A stretch of DNA of 46,953 bases, from NCBI GenBank assembly GCA_913061275.1, contig CAJXSR010000026.1:1-46953 (forward strand), written 5' to 3'. The notes beneath the pieces were generated by a model. The model was not told where the DNA came from and made no database searches. It worked only from the letters and a program-made list of their open reading frames with translations. Every line of letters begins with the position of its first letter. The stretch's first letter is position 1. Of the stretch, positions 6,496 to 15,249 are shown piece by piece. This DNA comes from an uncultured Paracoccaceae bacterium. Lineage in GTDB: Bacteria > Pseudomonadota > Alphaproteobacteria > Rhodobacterales > Rhodobacteraceae. The translations under genes and the position numbers were made by a program.

Positions 6496-8886
6496 TTAAC
6501 AAAATAATGGGGTTTCTATGCGCTTGGCGGGGCGCATTTCGCCCAATATTTCAATTTGCACTTCAAGGTCTGGTTTGATTTCCACAGTTGGAATAAACCC
6601 ATAAGCGATTGATTTGCCAGCATAATGAGAAAATCCGCCTGATGTGCAGAACCCTATGACTTTGCCGTCCAGCCAGATAGGTTCGTATGCGTTTACGTCG
6701 GCGTCTTTTGCATCCACTTCAAAGGTGCAAAGTCTGCGTGCGGGCCCTGCATCGCGCTCGGCCAATGCCGCCACCTTACCGATGTAATCAACAGGTTTAT
6801 CATATGCCATAAAGCGATCCATGCCAGTTTCTGCTGGCATATAATCCGGGCTGAATTCAGCATTCCAAGAGCCAAAGAACCGATCCAGGCGCAGTGACAT
6901 CATCGCGCGCATCCCGAATGGTTTCATGTTGTAGGCGCGGCCCGTATGGGTCAGAATTTTGTAAAGCGCCAACTGATCTGCTGCATCAACATAAATTTCA
7001 TACCCCAGATCACCCGTGTAGCTGACCCGTTGCACAAGTGCGTTCAAACGACCCAGTTGAACTTCGCGTGCATCAAGGAATTTGAACGCGTCATGGGTGA
7101 CATCATCCAACGTGCAGGCGGATAAAACCTTGCGGGCATTGGGGCCTGCGATCTGAAAACCGATGCGGGATGTTGAGATGTTTTCTATGGTGATGTCATC
7201 GCCCTTGTGCTGTTCAAACCAGCGCATGTGGATGGCTTGCATCCCGAAGGATGCGGTAAGCAAAAATTCAGTTTCTGACATGCAGGTGACGGTGAAATCA
7301 CCCAACATTTTGCCCTTGGGCGATAGCATCGGGGCTAATGATATGCGGCCCTGTTTGGGAATGCGGCCCGCCATGATGCGATCAAGCCAGCCGCGTGCAT
7401 TGGCACCTGATATGCGGTATTTGCCGAAATTATGCACTTCGTTGATGCCAACCGATTTGCGCACGGCCATAACTTCGCGTGCTGTTGCATCAAACGCGTT
7501 AGAGCGGCGAAAGGTTGGGGTTTCATAATCGGCTTCATCTTGTGCTGCAAAGTAATTGGCAACTTCCATGCCATATTGCGCCCCAAAAACAGCCCCTTGT
7601 TCGGCCCATGTGTCATACATCGGTGTGGTGTTCCATTTGCGGGCCACGGGCAGTTCTTCGTTGGGGTAGGACACGGAAAAGCGGCGTTGATAGTTTTCCA
7701 CCACTTTGGGTCGTGTGTATTCTGCGCTAATCCAGTTGCCAAAGCGTGCGACATCCATTGCATAAACATCGCGTTCAGCTTCGCCCTCGATCATCCATTG
7801 TGCCAAGGATAGGCCTACGCCGCCACCTTGGGAAAAACCTGCCATCACGCCGCAAGCTGACCAATAGTTGCGTAAACCCGGCACAGGGCCGACCAGCGGA
7901 TTGCCGTCAGGTGCGAAGGTAAAAGGGCCGTTGATGATGGTTTTGATGCCTGCGCGTTGCAAGACAGGGAAACGGTTAAAAGCAAACTCTACGCTGTCTG
8001 AGATGCGATCAAGGTTGTTTTCCAACAGCTCATGGCCGAAATTGGCAGGCGTGCCGTCAACGGCCCACGGATCACAGCTTTGTTCATAAAAGCCGATGCA
8101 AATGCCGCGACCCTCTTGGCGCAGATAACTTTCGCCACCCGGGTCCATGACGTGGGGCAACTCATGATCGCGTTCATAAACTTCGGGGGTTTCTTCGGTG
8201 ACAAGGTATTGGTGTTCCATCGGGTGCAACGGTAGGTAGACGCCTGCCATAGCCCCCAGTTCTCGTGCCCAAAGGCCGCCTGCGTTGACGATGTGTTCGG
8301 CGTGGATTGTGCCCAGCTTTGTGATCACATCCCATGTGCCGTCGGGACGTTGGTTGGTTTCAATTACAGGGTTGTGCAGCACAATTTCAGCCCCGCCCAT
8401 ACGTGCGGCTTTGGCGTAGGCGTGTGTGGTGCCTGACGGGTCAAGGTGGCCGTCTAGCGGGTCGTAAAGCCCGCCGATCACGCCTTCTACATTGGTGATG
8501 GGTGACAGTTTTTTAATCTCGTCAGGTGTGACGATTTCTGTGTCCAGCCCCATAAAGCGGTGTTTGGCGCGTTCGGCCAACATCATATCCATGCGCTCAG
8601 GTGTGTCGGCCAAGGTGACGCCACCAACATGGTGCAAGCCGCAAGACATACCTGTAAGCTCTTCTAATTCTTTATACAAACGGATGGTGTAGCCCTGTAA
8701 TGCGGCCATATTGGTATCACCGTTCAGCGTGTGAAACCCGCCTGCCGCGTGCCAAGTGGAGCCTGATGTAAGTTCGGAACGTTCCACCAGCATCACATCT
8801 GACCAGCCTAGTTTGGTTAGATGGTAAAGCACAGAACAGCCAACAACGCCGCCCCCGATAACACAGACACGTGTGGTGGTTTTCAT
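6496..8886 (-). CDS. FAD-dependent demethylating dehydrogenase with GcvT domain (dimethylglycine/sarcosine dehydrogenase-like)
   Basis: 796-aa two-part enzyme. An N-terminal FAD-binding DAO fold starts with the dinucleotide motif GGGVVG (11-16), followed by SGSTWHAAG around 41-49. Its His46 matches the residue that binds FAD covalently in dimethylglycine and sarcosine dehydrogenases. A short linker follows at about 375-430. The C-terminal half (about 430-790) is a GcvT/aminomethyltransferase-type domain that should bind tetrahydrofolate and capture the methyl group as methylene-THF. The likely reaction is oxidative N-demethylation of dimethylglycine, sarcosine or a related methylated amine, with electrons leaving through an electron-transfer flavoprotein. 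The GlxA-type regulator is 24 bp upstream on the same strand. The exact substrate is not fixed by sequence. Confidence 0.85.
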   Translation of the reverse strand: MKTTTRVCVIGGGVVGCSVLYHLTKLGWSDVMLVERSELTSGSTWHAAGGFHTLNGDTNMAALQGYTIRLYKELEELTGMSCGLHHVGGVTLADTPERMDMMLAERAKHRFMGLDTEIVTPDEIKKLSPITNVEGVIGGLYDPLDGHLDPSGTTHAYAKAARMGGAEIVLHNPVIETNQRPDGTWDVITKLGTIHAEHIVNAGGLWARELGAMAGVYLPLHPMEHQYLVTEETPEVYERDHELPHVMDPGGESYLRQEGRGICIGFYEQSCDPWAVDGTPANFGHELLENNLDRISDSVEFAFNRFPVLQRAGIKTIINGPFTFAPDGNPLVGPVPGLRNYWSACGVMAGFSQGGGVGLSLAQWMIEGEAERDVYAMDVARFGNWISAEYTRPKVVENYQRRFSVSYPNEELPVARKWNTTPMYDTWAEQGAVFGAQYGMEVANYFAAQDEADYETPTFRRSNAFDATAREVMAVRKSVGINEVHNFGKYRISGANARGWLDRIMAGRIPKQGRISLAPMLSPKGKMLGDFTVTCMSETEFLLTASFGMQAIHMRWFEQHKGDDITIENISTSRIGFQIAGPNARKVLSACTLDDVTHDAFKFLDAREVQLGRLNALVQRVSYTGDLGYEIYVDAADQLALYKILTHTGRAYNMKPFGMRAMMSLRLDRFFGSWNAEFSPDYMPAETGMDRFMAYDKPVDYIGKVAALAERDAGPARRLCTFEVDAKDADVNAYEPIWLDGKVIGFCTSGGFSHYAGKSIAYGFIPTVEIKPDLEVQIEILGEMRPAKRIETPLFC

Positions 8887-8910
8887 GTGGTGTTCCTTTT
8901 TACAAAATCG

Positions 8911-9924
8911 CTAACTAGCGGAAATACTTCCGCGTTCGCGGTAAGGTGTGGTTTCATATTGTGCGCGGTAACATTTTGAAAAATGCGATGGCGATGCAAA
9001 TCCGCATGATAAAGCGACATTAATCACTGACATATCTGTTTGCATCAACAGGTTACGCGCTTTTTGCAATCGCAGTTCCATGTAATACCGTTTGGGTGAG
9101 CGGTTAAGGTAGCGACGAAACAGGCGTTCCAGTTGCCGCGTTGACATACCAACATCAGAGGCAAGGGTGGATGGTGAAATTGGCTCTTCGATGTTTTTTT
9201 CCATCATCTGAATGACTTTGGAAAGCTTTGGATGGCGCACCCCGATGCGGGTGGGTGTCGACAAGCGTGGCTCGTCATGTTCGGTGCGCATAGAGTTGTA
9301 AATCATTTGATCTGCAACCCAGTTTGTTAGATCGTGGCCGTAATCCTCGGAAATAATTTTAAGGATAAGATCGACAGAAGATGTACCACCTGCTGATGAA
9401 AAACGCGTTTTATCATATGTAAAAACGGATTTAGCCAGCTCAATGTCAGGAAATTCTTCTTCAAAGCTGTCATAATTTTCCCAATGGATTGTGCATCTTT
9501 TCCCGTTAAGCAGCCCCGCGCGGGCTAAAGCATAAGACCCAGTGCAAAGCCCGCCTACGTTTAGGCCTTTACGGGTTTCACGCCGCAACCAGTTCAAAAC
9601 TGGCTTAGTCGTGTTTTCTTTAATATTCAAACCACCACAGACAAATATCACATCATTGCGGTTTAAGTTGGTTAATACGTCATCGACTTTCAGTTGAATG
9701 CCGCTTGAACTTATAGCGAATTCACCTGTTTCATTGACTAATGTCCATTTATAGAATGAGTTTTTATTGTATCGGTTTGCCATGCGAAGCGGCTCAATGG
9801 CGCTGGTAAAAGCGATCAAAGAAAACTGATTCAGCAATAAAAACACGAAGTTTTTAGTGGGAGCATCAGCATTTTTAATTTCGATGGGTGGCATTGCGGG
9901 TTTCTTTTGGGTTTGGCGAATCAT
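8911..9924 (-). CDS. GlxA-type transcription regulator (DJ-1/PfpI plus AraC domains)
   Basis: 337-aa regulator. The N-terminal half (about 24-205) is a DJ-1/PfpI-like fold with the nucleophile-elbow region GLCTGSYALARAGLL. The C-terminal half (about 225-330) is an AraC-type double helix-turn-helix ending in CGFASPSHFSKCYR. This is the architecture of GbdR and CdhR, which respond to glycine betaine, dimethylglycine or carnitine. Its place 24 bp before a demethylating dehydrogenase on the same strand fits activation of methylated-amine breakdown. An 8+8 bp palindrome overlaps its start codon (9914-9930). A second ATG 10 codons in (9894) is an alternative start, and neither has a strong ribosome binding site. 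Confidence 0.85.
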   Translation of the reverse strand: MIRQTQKKPAMPPIEIKNADAPTKNFVFLLLNQFSLIAFTSAIEPLRMANRYNKNSFYKWTLVNETGEFAISSSGIQLKVDDVLTNLNRNDVIFVCGGLNIKENTTKPVLNWLRRETRKGLNVGGLCTGSYALARAGLLNGKRCTIHWENYDSFEEEFPDIELAKSVFTYDKTRFSSAGGTSSVDLILKIISEDYGHDLTNWVADQMIYNSMRTEHDEPRLSTPTRIGVRHPKLSKVIQMMEKNIEEPISPSTLASDVGMSTRQLERLFRRYLNRSPKRYYMELRLQKARNLLMQTDMSVINVALSCGFASPSHFSKCYRAQYETTPYRERGSISAS

Positions 9925-9930
9925 TCGCCA
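9914..9930. promoter_or_regulatory. Palindrome over the regulator start codon
   Basis: TGGCGAATCATTCGCCA is a perfect 17-bp palindrome with 8-bp arms around one central base. The central C is the complement of the G in the GlxA-type regulator's ATG (9924-9922). As DNA it could be an autoregulatory operator; as RNA it would fold a hairpin holding the start codon in its stem-loop. Confidence 0.5.
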
Positions 9931-10098
9931 TGAAAGTCATTATGTTAGGTTGACCAAAAACTGTATTTATTAGCAAGCGTTTCTATTTGGTGGTGTAATA
10001 CTAATTGTTTCAGTGAAGCGACTGAAAATGGTGCCTAGAAACCTGTAAAGTTTTGTTTTATGAGGTATGGTTCAAACTATTTACATGGAGATAGGCCA

Positions 10099-11469
10099 AT
10101 GACCACGGCTTGGACAAAATCAGCTTGGCGTTCAAAAGAGCGCATTCAAATGCCAGATTACCTGGATGCTGCCAAATTGGCAGAGGTAGAGGCACGTTTG
10201 GGGCGTTATCCACCGCTGGTTTTTGCAGGCGAGGCACGTTCCCTAAGAGGGAAATTAGCAGCGGCATCACGCGGCGAGGCATTTTTGCTGCAAGGCGGTG
10301 ATTGTGCTGAAAGCTTTGAGGAGTTTAGTGCCGACCTGATCCGTGACACCTATAAAGTGATGCTGCAAATGGCGGTTGTGCTGACATATGGTGCCAAGGT
10401 GCCTGTTGTGAAAATTGGCCGCGTTGCAGGCCAGTTTGCCAAACCGCGTTCAGCTGCGACTGAAACCATAGACGGTGTGGAACTGCCTAGCTACCGTGGC
10501 GATATTATCAATAAATTAGAATTCACCGCAGATGCACGCATTCCGAACCCTGACAATATGTTGCAAGCCTATACACAAGCAGCCGCATCATTGAATTTGC
10601 TGCGTGCGTTCAGTTCTGGTGGATATGCGGATATACATCATGTGCATGAATGGAACCTAGGCTTTGCAAATGCTGCGGGGGCGACTGACAAATACAAACG
10701 TTGGGCTGATCGCATTTCTGACAGTTTGGCCTTTATGAATGCGGCAGGGGTGAATTCTGAAAACACCAATGCGCTGCGTTCGGTTAATTTTTACACCAGT
10801 CACGAAGCATTGCTGTTGGAATATGAAGAAGCATTATGCCGTGTGGACAGCACAACAGGCCTAAATATCGCGGGTTCTGGCCACTTGATATGGATCGGGG
10901 ATCGTACACGCCAACCTGATGGTGCGCATGTAGAGTTCTGCCGTGGTGTGCAAAATCCGATCGGTTGCAAATGCGGCCCAACAATGACGAAGGACGATTT
11001 GCTGCGTTTGATGGATAAACTTAACCCAGAGAATGAAGCTGGTCGTTTAACGTTGATTGCACGTTTTGGTGCTGGCAATGTTGGTGAACATTTGCCTAGA
11101 CTTATCAAAGCGGTAGAGGATGAAGGGCGCAAAGTATTGTGGACTTGTGATCCAATGCACGGCAACACTATTAAGTCTTCAACTGGATATAAAACACGCC
11201 CGTTTGACAGCATTTTGCGCGAAGTTCGTGAGTTTTTTGCGATACATCAAGCCGAAGGTACAGTACCAGGTGGCGTGCATTTTGAAATGACAGGTAAAGA
11301 TGTAACCGAATGTACAGGTGGTGTGCGCGCGGTTACGGATGAAGACCTTTCTAGCCGTTATCACACAGCGTGTGATCCGCGTTTGAACGCATCTCAGTCA
11401 CTTGAATTGGCATTTTTGGTTGCAGAAGAGCTGGAAAATCGTTTGCAAAAGCAACGCAAAGTTAGCTAA
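10099..11469 (+). CDS. aroG: 3-deoxy-7-phosphoheptulonate synthase, class II
   Basis: Condenses phosphoenolpyruvate with erythrose 4-phosphate, the first step of the shikimate pathway for aromatic amino acids. This is the class II (plant-type) enzyme, 456 aa. Hallmarks are [14 protein letters not shown] near the N-terminus (metal-ligand Cys), the [11 protein letters not shown] segment, and [10 protein letters not shown] with the conserved metal ligands late in the protein. The ATG at 10099 is chosen over an upstream in-frame ATG at 10060 because GGAG lies 8 nt before it and the protein then begins in family style ([11 protein letters not shown]). It is divergent from the GlxA-type regulator, functionally unrelated, and is followed by a strong terminator. 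Confidence 0.94.
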   Translation: MTTAWTKSAWRSKERIQMPDYLDAAKLAEVEARLGRYPPLVFAGEARSLRGKLAAASRGEAFLLQGGDCAESFEEFSADLIRDTYKVMLQMAVVLTYGAKVPVVKIGRVAGQFAKPRSAATETIDGVELPSYRGDIINKLEFTADARIPNPDNMLQAYTQAAASLNLLRAFSSGGYADIHHVHEWNLGFANAAGATDKYKRWADRISDSLAFMNAAGVNSENTNALRSVNFYTSHEALLLEYEEALCRVDSTTGLNIAGSGHLIWIGDRTRQPDGAHVEFCRGVQNPIGCKCGPTMTKDDLLRLMDKLNPENEAGRLTLIARFGAGNVGEHLPRLIKAVEDEGRKVLWTCDPMHGNTIKSSTGYKTRPFDSILREVREFFAIHQAEGTVPGGVHFEMTGKDVTECTGGVRAVTDEDLSSRYHTACDPRLNASQSLELAFLVAEELENRLQKQRKVS

Positions 11470-11470
11470 T

Positions 11471-12106
11471 TTATTTAACAATTCTTAGATGAGGCGGCCC
11501 TGATCGGGTCGCCTTTTTTATGTTCGGGCGAAAAGTTTTTTGATTTTCAGCCAGTTCCAAAACCAGTTGCGGCTTTATGGATTTTCCCGCGATGATGCGG
11601 GTTTTAGCCACTGATTGCACCTGAAACCGTGTTGGAAAGTTGGGATCAGCCGGATCGGTGGTTATGCAGCCCAACATACGGCAAACAACATCTGCCTCAT
11701 CTGACATCGGCAAAAGAACCATTATGGCCGTTGGTGCTAACTGAAAATCAAGAATTTCGGGGGAAGCAAGGGCATGTTGTAAGGTTTGGTTAAAGTCGTT
11801 GCGATCTTCCAGCCGCACCATTGAATAGGCTGGCATCCCGCGCATCTCCATTCCCATACAATCGCATAGTTTGCTGCCAGCCAGACGAAAGCGGATATTA
11901 TCTGGGCTATTGGCCTCTAGGATGAATGTGTAGTTTAGGGAATTGCGCAATTTACGCGGGTCATTATCAGAACGCCGTGGCACAAGACGGCCCCTGCGTA
12001 GGTCTTCCCAATAGGTTAAAACTTCTTCGGTAATACTATCTTTCATAAATGGCCTGTTTAAAAACATGGGAATAATTTTCCCGCCGACTTCATTTGATTT
12101 ACGCAT
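11471..12106 (-). CDS. PAS-domain protein (PAS_5-like)
   Basis: 211-aa soluble protein with no signal peptide or membrane segment. The segment from about 28 to 165 (TEEVLTYWEDLR, RRSDNDPRKLRNSL, RFRLAGSKLCDCMGMEMRG, and LLPMSDEADVVCRMLGCI) matches the alphaproteobacterial PAS_5-type single-domain proteins of unknown function. Relatives contain this fold without kinase or output domains. The role is unknown and a sensory or structural function is inference. The last 15 codons are encoded on the opposite strand of the DAHP synthase terminator, and the reading frame ends only 1 bp past that gene's stop. It is divergent from yicC. Confidence 0.7.
   Translation of the reverse strand: MRKSNEVGGKIIPMFLNRPFMKDSITEEVLTYWEDLRRGRLVPRRSDNDPRKLRNSLNYTFILEANSPDNIRFRLAGSKLCDCMGMEMRGMPAYSMVRLEDRNDFNQTLQHALASPEILDFQLAPTAIMVLLPMSDEADVVCRMLGCITTDPADPNFPTRFQVQSVAKTRIIAGKSIKPQLVLELAENQKTFRPNIKKATRSGPPHLRIVK
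11493..11519 (+). terminator. Terminator of the DAHP synthase gene
   Basis: GGCGGCCC (11493-11500) pairs with GGGTCGCC (11506-11513) with one G-U pair and a TGATC loop, followed by six T (11514-11519). It is a strong rho-independent terminator on the plus strand, and it lies inside the last codons of the convergent PAS gene. Confidence 0.9.
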
Positions 12107-12247
12107 TCTATCTTACCGTTTCAGGAATTCACTAATTTTTAGTTGAAATGTTGAGAAATACGTTAAGGTTTGATAACGCTTTATTAACATTCACCCTAAA
12201 AGTGTTTTTGCATAAAATGATCTTAAAAGAGAGGCTAAATCTGCTAA

Positions 12248-13141
12248 ATGGTTAATTCGATGACAGGCTTCGCGTCTTTGAGCGGCGAATATCAAGGTGT
12301 AAATTGGGTTTGGGAAATCCGTAGTGTTAATGGGCGTGGGTTAGATGTGCGTGCGCGGGTACCCGATGGATATGACGCAGTTGAGAAATTTATCAAAGCG
12401 GCAACGTCAAAAGTTTGCGCGCGCGGAACTGTAAATATAGGTTTACGCGTTAAACAAGGGGTCGAGGGCGGCACGCCTGTGTTGAACCTACCCAATCTGG
12501 ATGCGGTTATTGAAGCGGTGAAAGCTACTGAAGAACGCGCAAACGATAAAGGATTATCATTGGCTGTGACCCGTGCCGCTGATCTGTTGTCCGTACGTGG
12601 CGTAATTGAAATGGCATTTGGTGAAGATGCGGCAAACGTTGCCTTGCTGGACGCGGTTAAAGATGATTTCAAAGCGGTGCTTGGCGAATTTATCACTGCA
12701 CGCGCAGCTGAAGGCGCAAGTTTGCATGCGGTTTTATCTGAACAGGTCGATCAGATTGAAAACCTTACAAAGCAATCTGCCGACCTGATTGATGCACGCA
12801 AAAATAGGACAGAAGCCGTATTTCACGCCAATGTACAAAAAATTCTGGCAAATACTGAAAGTGTGGATGAAGCAAGGCTGGCCCAAGAATTGGCCATTCT
12901 TGCTGTGAAATCTGATGTGATGGAAGAACTGGATCGGCTGCGTGCGCATATTAGTGCTGCACGTAATTTATTGGCTACCGAGGGCCCGATAGGGCGTAAG
13001 TTTGATTTTCTGACCCAGGAATTTAACCGCGAAGCCAATACTTTATGTTCAAAATCGAACTATACAGAGTTGACGGAAGTAGGATTAGAGTTAAAAACCG
13101 TTATAGATCAAATGCGTGAACAAGTGCAAAATGTGGAGTAG
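12248..13141 (+). CDS. yicC: YicC-family endoribonuclease
   Basis: 297 aa, the standard length. The start MVNSMTGFASLSGE and WEIRSVNGRGLDVRARVP are the YicC N-terminal signature. The C-terminal end (from about 210: EELDRLRAHISAARNLL, GRKFDFLTQEFNREANTLCSKS) is the conserved DUF1732 domain. YicC-family proteins are metal-dependent endoribonucleases acting on structured RNAs and small RNAs in stationary phase. The gene starts a plus-strand run yicC-gmk-gamma carbonic anhydrase, with only 2 bp before gmk. yicC beside gmk is a common arrangement in proteobacteria. AGAGAGG lies upstream of the start. Confidence 0.92.
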   Translation: MVNSMTGFASLSGEYQGVNWVWEIRSVNGRGLDVRARVPDGYDAVEKFIKAATSKVCARGTVNIGLRVKQGVEGGTPVLNLPNLDAVIEAVKATEERANDKGLSLAVTRAADLLSVRGVIEMAFGEDAANVALLDAVKDDFKAVLGEFITARAAEGASLHAVLSEQVDQIENLTKQSADLIDARKNRTEAVFHANVQKILANTESVDEARLAQELAILAVKSDVMEELDRLRAHISAARNLLATEGPIGRKFDFLTQEFNREANTLCSKSNYTELTEVGLELKTVIDQMREQVQNVE

Positions 13142-13143
13142 AT

Positions 13144-13791
13144 ATGGCCGCTAAAACCCGCCGTGGATTGTTGATTATCCTGTCGTCACCTTCGGGTGCA
13201 GGCAAATCGACTTTGTCCCGTATGTTGTTGGAAGCAGACGATAGTTTGCGGTTTTCCGTTTCAGCTACAACGCGCCCTGTGCGCCCCGGCGAAATAGAAG
13301 GTGAAGATTATTATTTCAAGTCACCAGATGAATTTGAAGCGATGGTGGCAAATGGTGAAATGTTGGAACATGCAACTGTTTTTGGTCATATGTACGGCTC
13401 GCCGCGCGGGCCTGTGGAAGACGCAGTAAGCGTCGGGCGCGATATTTTGTTTGATGTTGATTGGCAAGGCGGCCAACAAATTCGCAGCTCTATCATGCAA
13501 AAAGATGTGGTTTCGATTTTTATTCTGCCCCCGTCGCTAAAAGAGCTGGAACGCCGACTGAACGCCCGCAATCAAGATAGTGCGGAAGTCGTGGCGGCAC
13601 GCATGGCGCAATCGCGAAGTGAGATAAGCCATTGGGAAGCATATGATTATGTGCTGATTAATGACGATTTGAATGTGTGTTTTGAACGTCTGAAAACTGT
13701 GTTGAAAGCGGCCCATTTACGCCGTGATGCCCGCCCTGAATTGATGGAACATGTTAATAAACTGAATGCGGAATTTGAGGATATGTCATGA
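13144..13791 (+). CDS. gmk: Guanylate kinase
   Basis: ATP-dependent phosphorylation of GMP to GDP, needed for GTP synthesis and for salvage of cyclic-di-GMP products. It is 215 aa, the usual size. The P-loop SGAGKST is at 17-23. The GMP-binding segment includes FSVSATTRPVRPGEIEGEDYYF and the downstream GSPRGPVEDAV. The lid and base-binding parts (RLNARNQDS, RMAQSRSEISHWEAYDYVLIND) are all present. It starts 2 bp after yicC and its stop overlaps the next gene's ATG by 4 bp (ATGA), so translation is probably coupled through the three genes. Confidence 0.96.
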   Translation: MAAKTRRGLLIILSSPSGAGKSTLSRMLLEADDSLRFSVSATTRPVRPGEIEGEDYYFKSPDEFEAMVANGEMLEHATVFGHMYGSPRGPVEDAVSVGRDILFDVDWQGGQQIRSSIMQKDVVSIFILPPSLKELERRLNARNQDSAEVVAARMAQSRSEISHWEAYDYVLINDDLNVCFERLKTVLKAAHLRRDARPELMEHVNKLNAEFEDMS

Positions 13792-14315
13792 GCTTATATG
13801 CTTTAGACGGGGTTGCCCCCGTTGTACCTACAGGTGGTGATTTTTGGGTCGCTTCTAATGCACAAGTGATGGGGAATGTGACAATAGAAAGTGGCGTTGG
13901 CATCTGGTTTGGGGTCGTTTTGCGCGGTGATAATGATCCAATTTTAGTGGGTGAAGGAACTAATATTCAGGAAAATACAGTTATTCATACAGATCCGGGG
14001 TATCCTGTAAGTGTCGGAAAAAACTGCACAATCGGGCATAGTGCGATTGTACATGGTTGCACCATTGGTGATAACTCATTGATTGGTATGGGGGCTACTG
14101 TTTTGAACGGGGCTGTTATCGGTAATAATTGCCTTATCGGTGCGGGCGCATTGGTGACAGAGGGAAAGGTTATCCCAGATGGCACACTTGTTATGGGAAT
14201 GCCTGCCAAAGCAATACGTACGCTGGATCAAGCAGCTATCAATGGGCTGACTTTATCTGCGCTGAAATATCAGGAAAATATGCGCCGTTTTCGCGACGGG
14301 CTGACTGAAGTTTAA
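13788..14315 (+). CDS. Gamma-class carbonic anhydrase-like protein
   Basis: 175-aa left-handed beta-helix protein built of hexapeptide repeats (for example NVTIES, NCTIGH, GCTIGD, DNSLIG, NNCLIG). The three metal-ligand histidines of gamma carbonic anhydrases are in place at H67, H84 and H89 (VIHTD, IGHSAIVHG). The protein is probably a trimer with zinc or iron between subunits. Many relatives (YrdA/PaaY type) have weak or unproven anhydrase activity, so the activity is family inference. It overlaps gmk by 4 bp and ends 2 bp before the convergent chpT stop; there is no room for a terminator between them. Confidence 0.88.
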   Translation: MSLYALDGVAPVVPTGGDFWVASNAQVMGNVTIESGVGIWFGVVLRGDNDPILVGEGTNIQENTVIHTDPGYPVSVGKNCTIGHSAIVHGCTIGDNSLIGMGATVLNGAVIGNNCLIGAGALVTEGKVIPDGTLVMGMPAKAIRTLDQAAINGLTLSALKYQENMRRFRDGLTEV

Positions 14316-14317
14316 CA

Positions 14318-14908
14318 CTACGATGGTGTGATCGTCATAACCACTTCTTGGGGTGTGTGGGTAAGGCATAATTTTATCTGCTGTATGTCCAGATGGGATT
14401 GCACCAGATTGAACTGGATATAGGATGGGCCGTTTTGTGGGTGAAACCTGTGTGCAGAAAAATCCCAATAATCATCTATACATAAATCTTGCCCTTTGAT
14501 TTGTAGCTCTATGCCGCGCGTGGTTTGACTAACATGGAGCGACCCACCTAAGGGGTTGATTTTTTCGGCGCATAGCAGAAGTAAAAACAACAATTTTAAG
14601 GTGGTTTGTTCCAGCGGCTGTGTAATTGCCCAAACCAGTTTCAGGCGCGGATTGCTATAATATTCTGCAAGTATTTCGCGGGTATCCTCTGGGTTGGCTG
14701 CAGCATCACCAAAGGCTATTCTAAGGTATCTAATCTTGGCATTAGCATTTATGACGCTTTGTGCAATCAGGTCTAGTTCGGGGCTATGTGGCGTGTTAGC
14801 CATCTCTAGTAATTCAAGCCCGTTGCTGATGGCACCGATTGGGCTGATTAGATCATGGCAAATACGCGTGCTGATCGTGGCTGCAAGATCTGGTTGTTTT
14901 GTCAGCAT
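14318..14908 (-). CDS. chpT: ChpT-type histidine phosphotransferase
   Basis: 196-aa protein with a DHp-like helical region and a degenerate ATPase-like domain. The phosphoacceptor box is RICHDLISPIGAISNGLEL with His18. ChpT carries phosphate from the hybrid kinase CckA to CtrA (and CpdR) in alphaproteobacteria. In the Rhodobacteraceae this relay controls motility, gene transfer agents and related traits more than cell division. The C-terminal half lacks the ATP-binding N, G1 and G2 boxes of true kinases, as expected for ChpT. It is divergent from the small DUF3553 gene, with 31 bp between starts, so regulatory signals for both must be very compact. Confidence 0.88.
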   Translation of the reverse strand: MLTKQPDLAATISTRICHDLISPIGAISNGLELLEMANTPHSPELDLIAQSVINANAKIRYLRIAFGDAAANPEDTREILAEYYSNPRLKLVWAITQPLEQTTLKLLFLLLLCAEKINPLGGSLHVSQTTRGIELQIKGQDLCIDDYWDFSAHRFHPQNGPSYIQFNLVQSHLDIQQIKLCLTHTPQEVVMTITPS

Positions 14909-14939
14909 AATTGGGGCCTTTCAGGTATGAGGATATGCA

Positions 14940-15116
14940 ATGAATGATTTTTTGGTGCCGGGGGATTTAGTGCGCCATCCATTTGAAACAGACTGGGGGC
15001 TGGGGCAGGTGCAATCCGTGATAAATGGTAAAATTACGGTTAATTTTGAACAGGTTGGTAAGGTTGTCATCGATGGCTCTCGGATTGAATTGCGTCTGGT
15101 TATTGAAAAGACGTGA
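14940..15116 (+). CDS. DUF3553-family small protein
   Basis: 58-aa protein beginning MNDFLVPGDLVRHP, with a predicted small beta-barrel (DWGLGQVQSVINGKITVNFEQVGKVVID). This matches the DUF3553 family, which resembles the PcrA/UvrD tail or Tudor-like domains that bind RNA polymerase, although here it stands alone. GAGG at 14929-14932 lies 7 nt before the ATG. The function is unknown, and a role in binding protein or nucleic acid is inference. It is divergent from chpT and is followed by the regulatory region of olsB. Confidence 0.82.
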   Translation: MNDFLVPGDLVRHPFETDWGLGQVQSVINGKITVNFEQVGKVVIDGSRIELRLVIEKT

Positions 15117-15152
15117 AATAAGTTAATTCGTGGTTAATATCATTATGCAACT

Positions 15153-15179
15153 ATAAGTTGTTTAATTCAACAAACTTAT
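15153..15179. promoter_or_regulatory. Inverted repeat upstream of olsB
   Basis: ATAAGTTGTT (15153-15162) and AACAAACTTAT (15169-15179) are inverted arms of 10 bp with one bulged A. The dyad lies about 70 nt before olsB and could be an operator or a hairpin at the start of the olsBA transcript. It does not match a Pho box as I know it. Confidence 0.4.
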
Positions 15180-15199
15180 CAAAGCATGTTTGCAAAACG

Positions 15200-15237
15200 G
15201 GGTGAAAACCCTTAAGACGCGGCAAAACTGAGCCGTG
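15200..15237 (+). promoter_or_regulatory. Two-hairpin leader before olsB
   Basis: A small stem GGG(15200-15202)/CCC(15209-15211) with a TGAAAA loop is followed by a 6-bp stem CGCGGC (15218-15223)/GCCGTG (15232-15237) with an AAAACTGA loop. The second hairpin ends 12 nt before the likely ATG and covers the place where a ribosome binding site should be. A cis-regulatory RNA controlling translation of olsB is possible, but I cannot match it to a known class. Confidence 0.4.
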
Positions 15238-15249
15238 GTAATTTTATTT

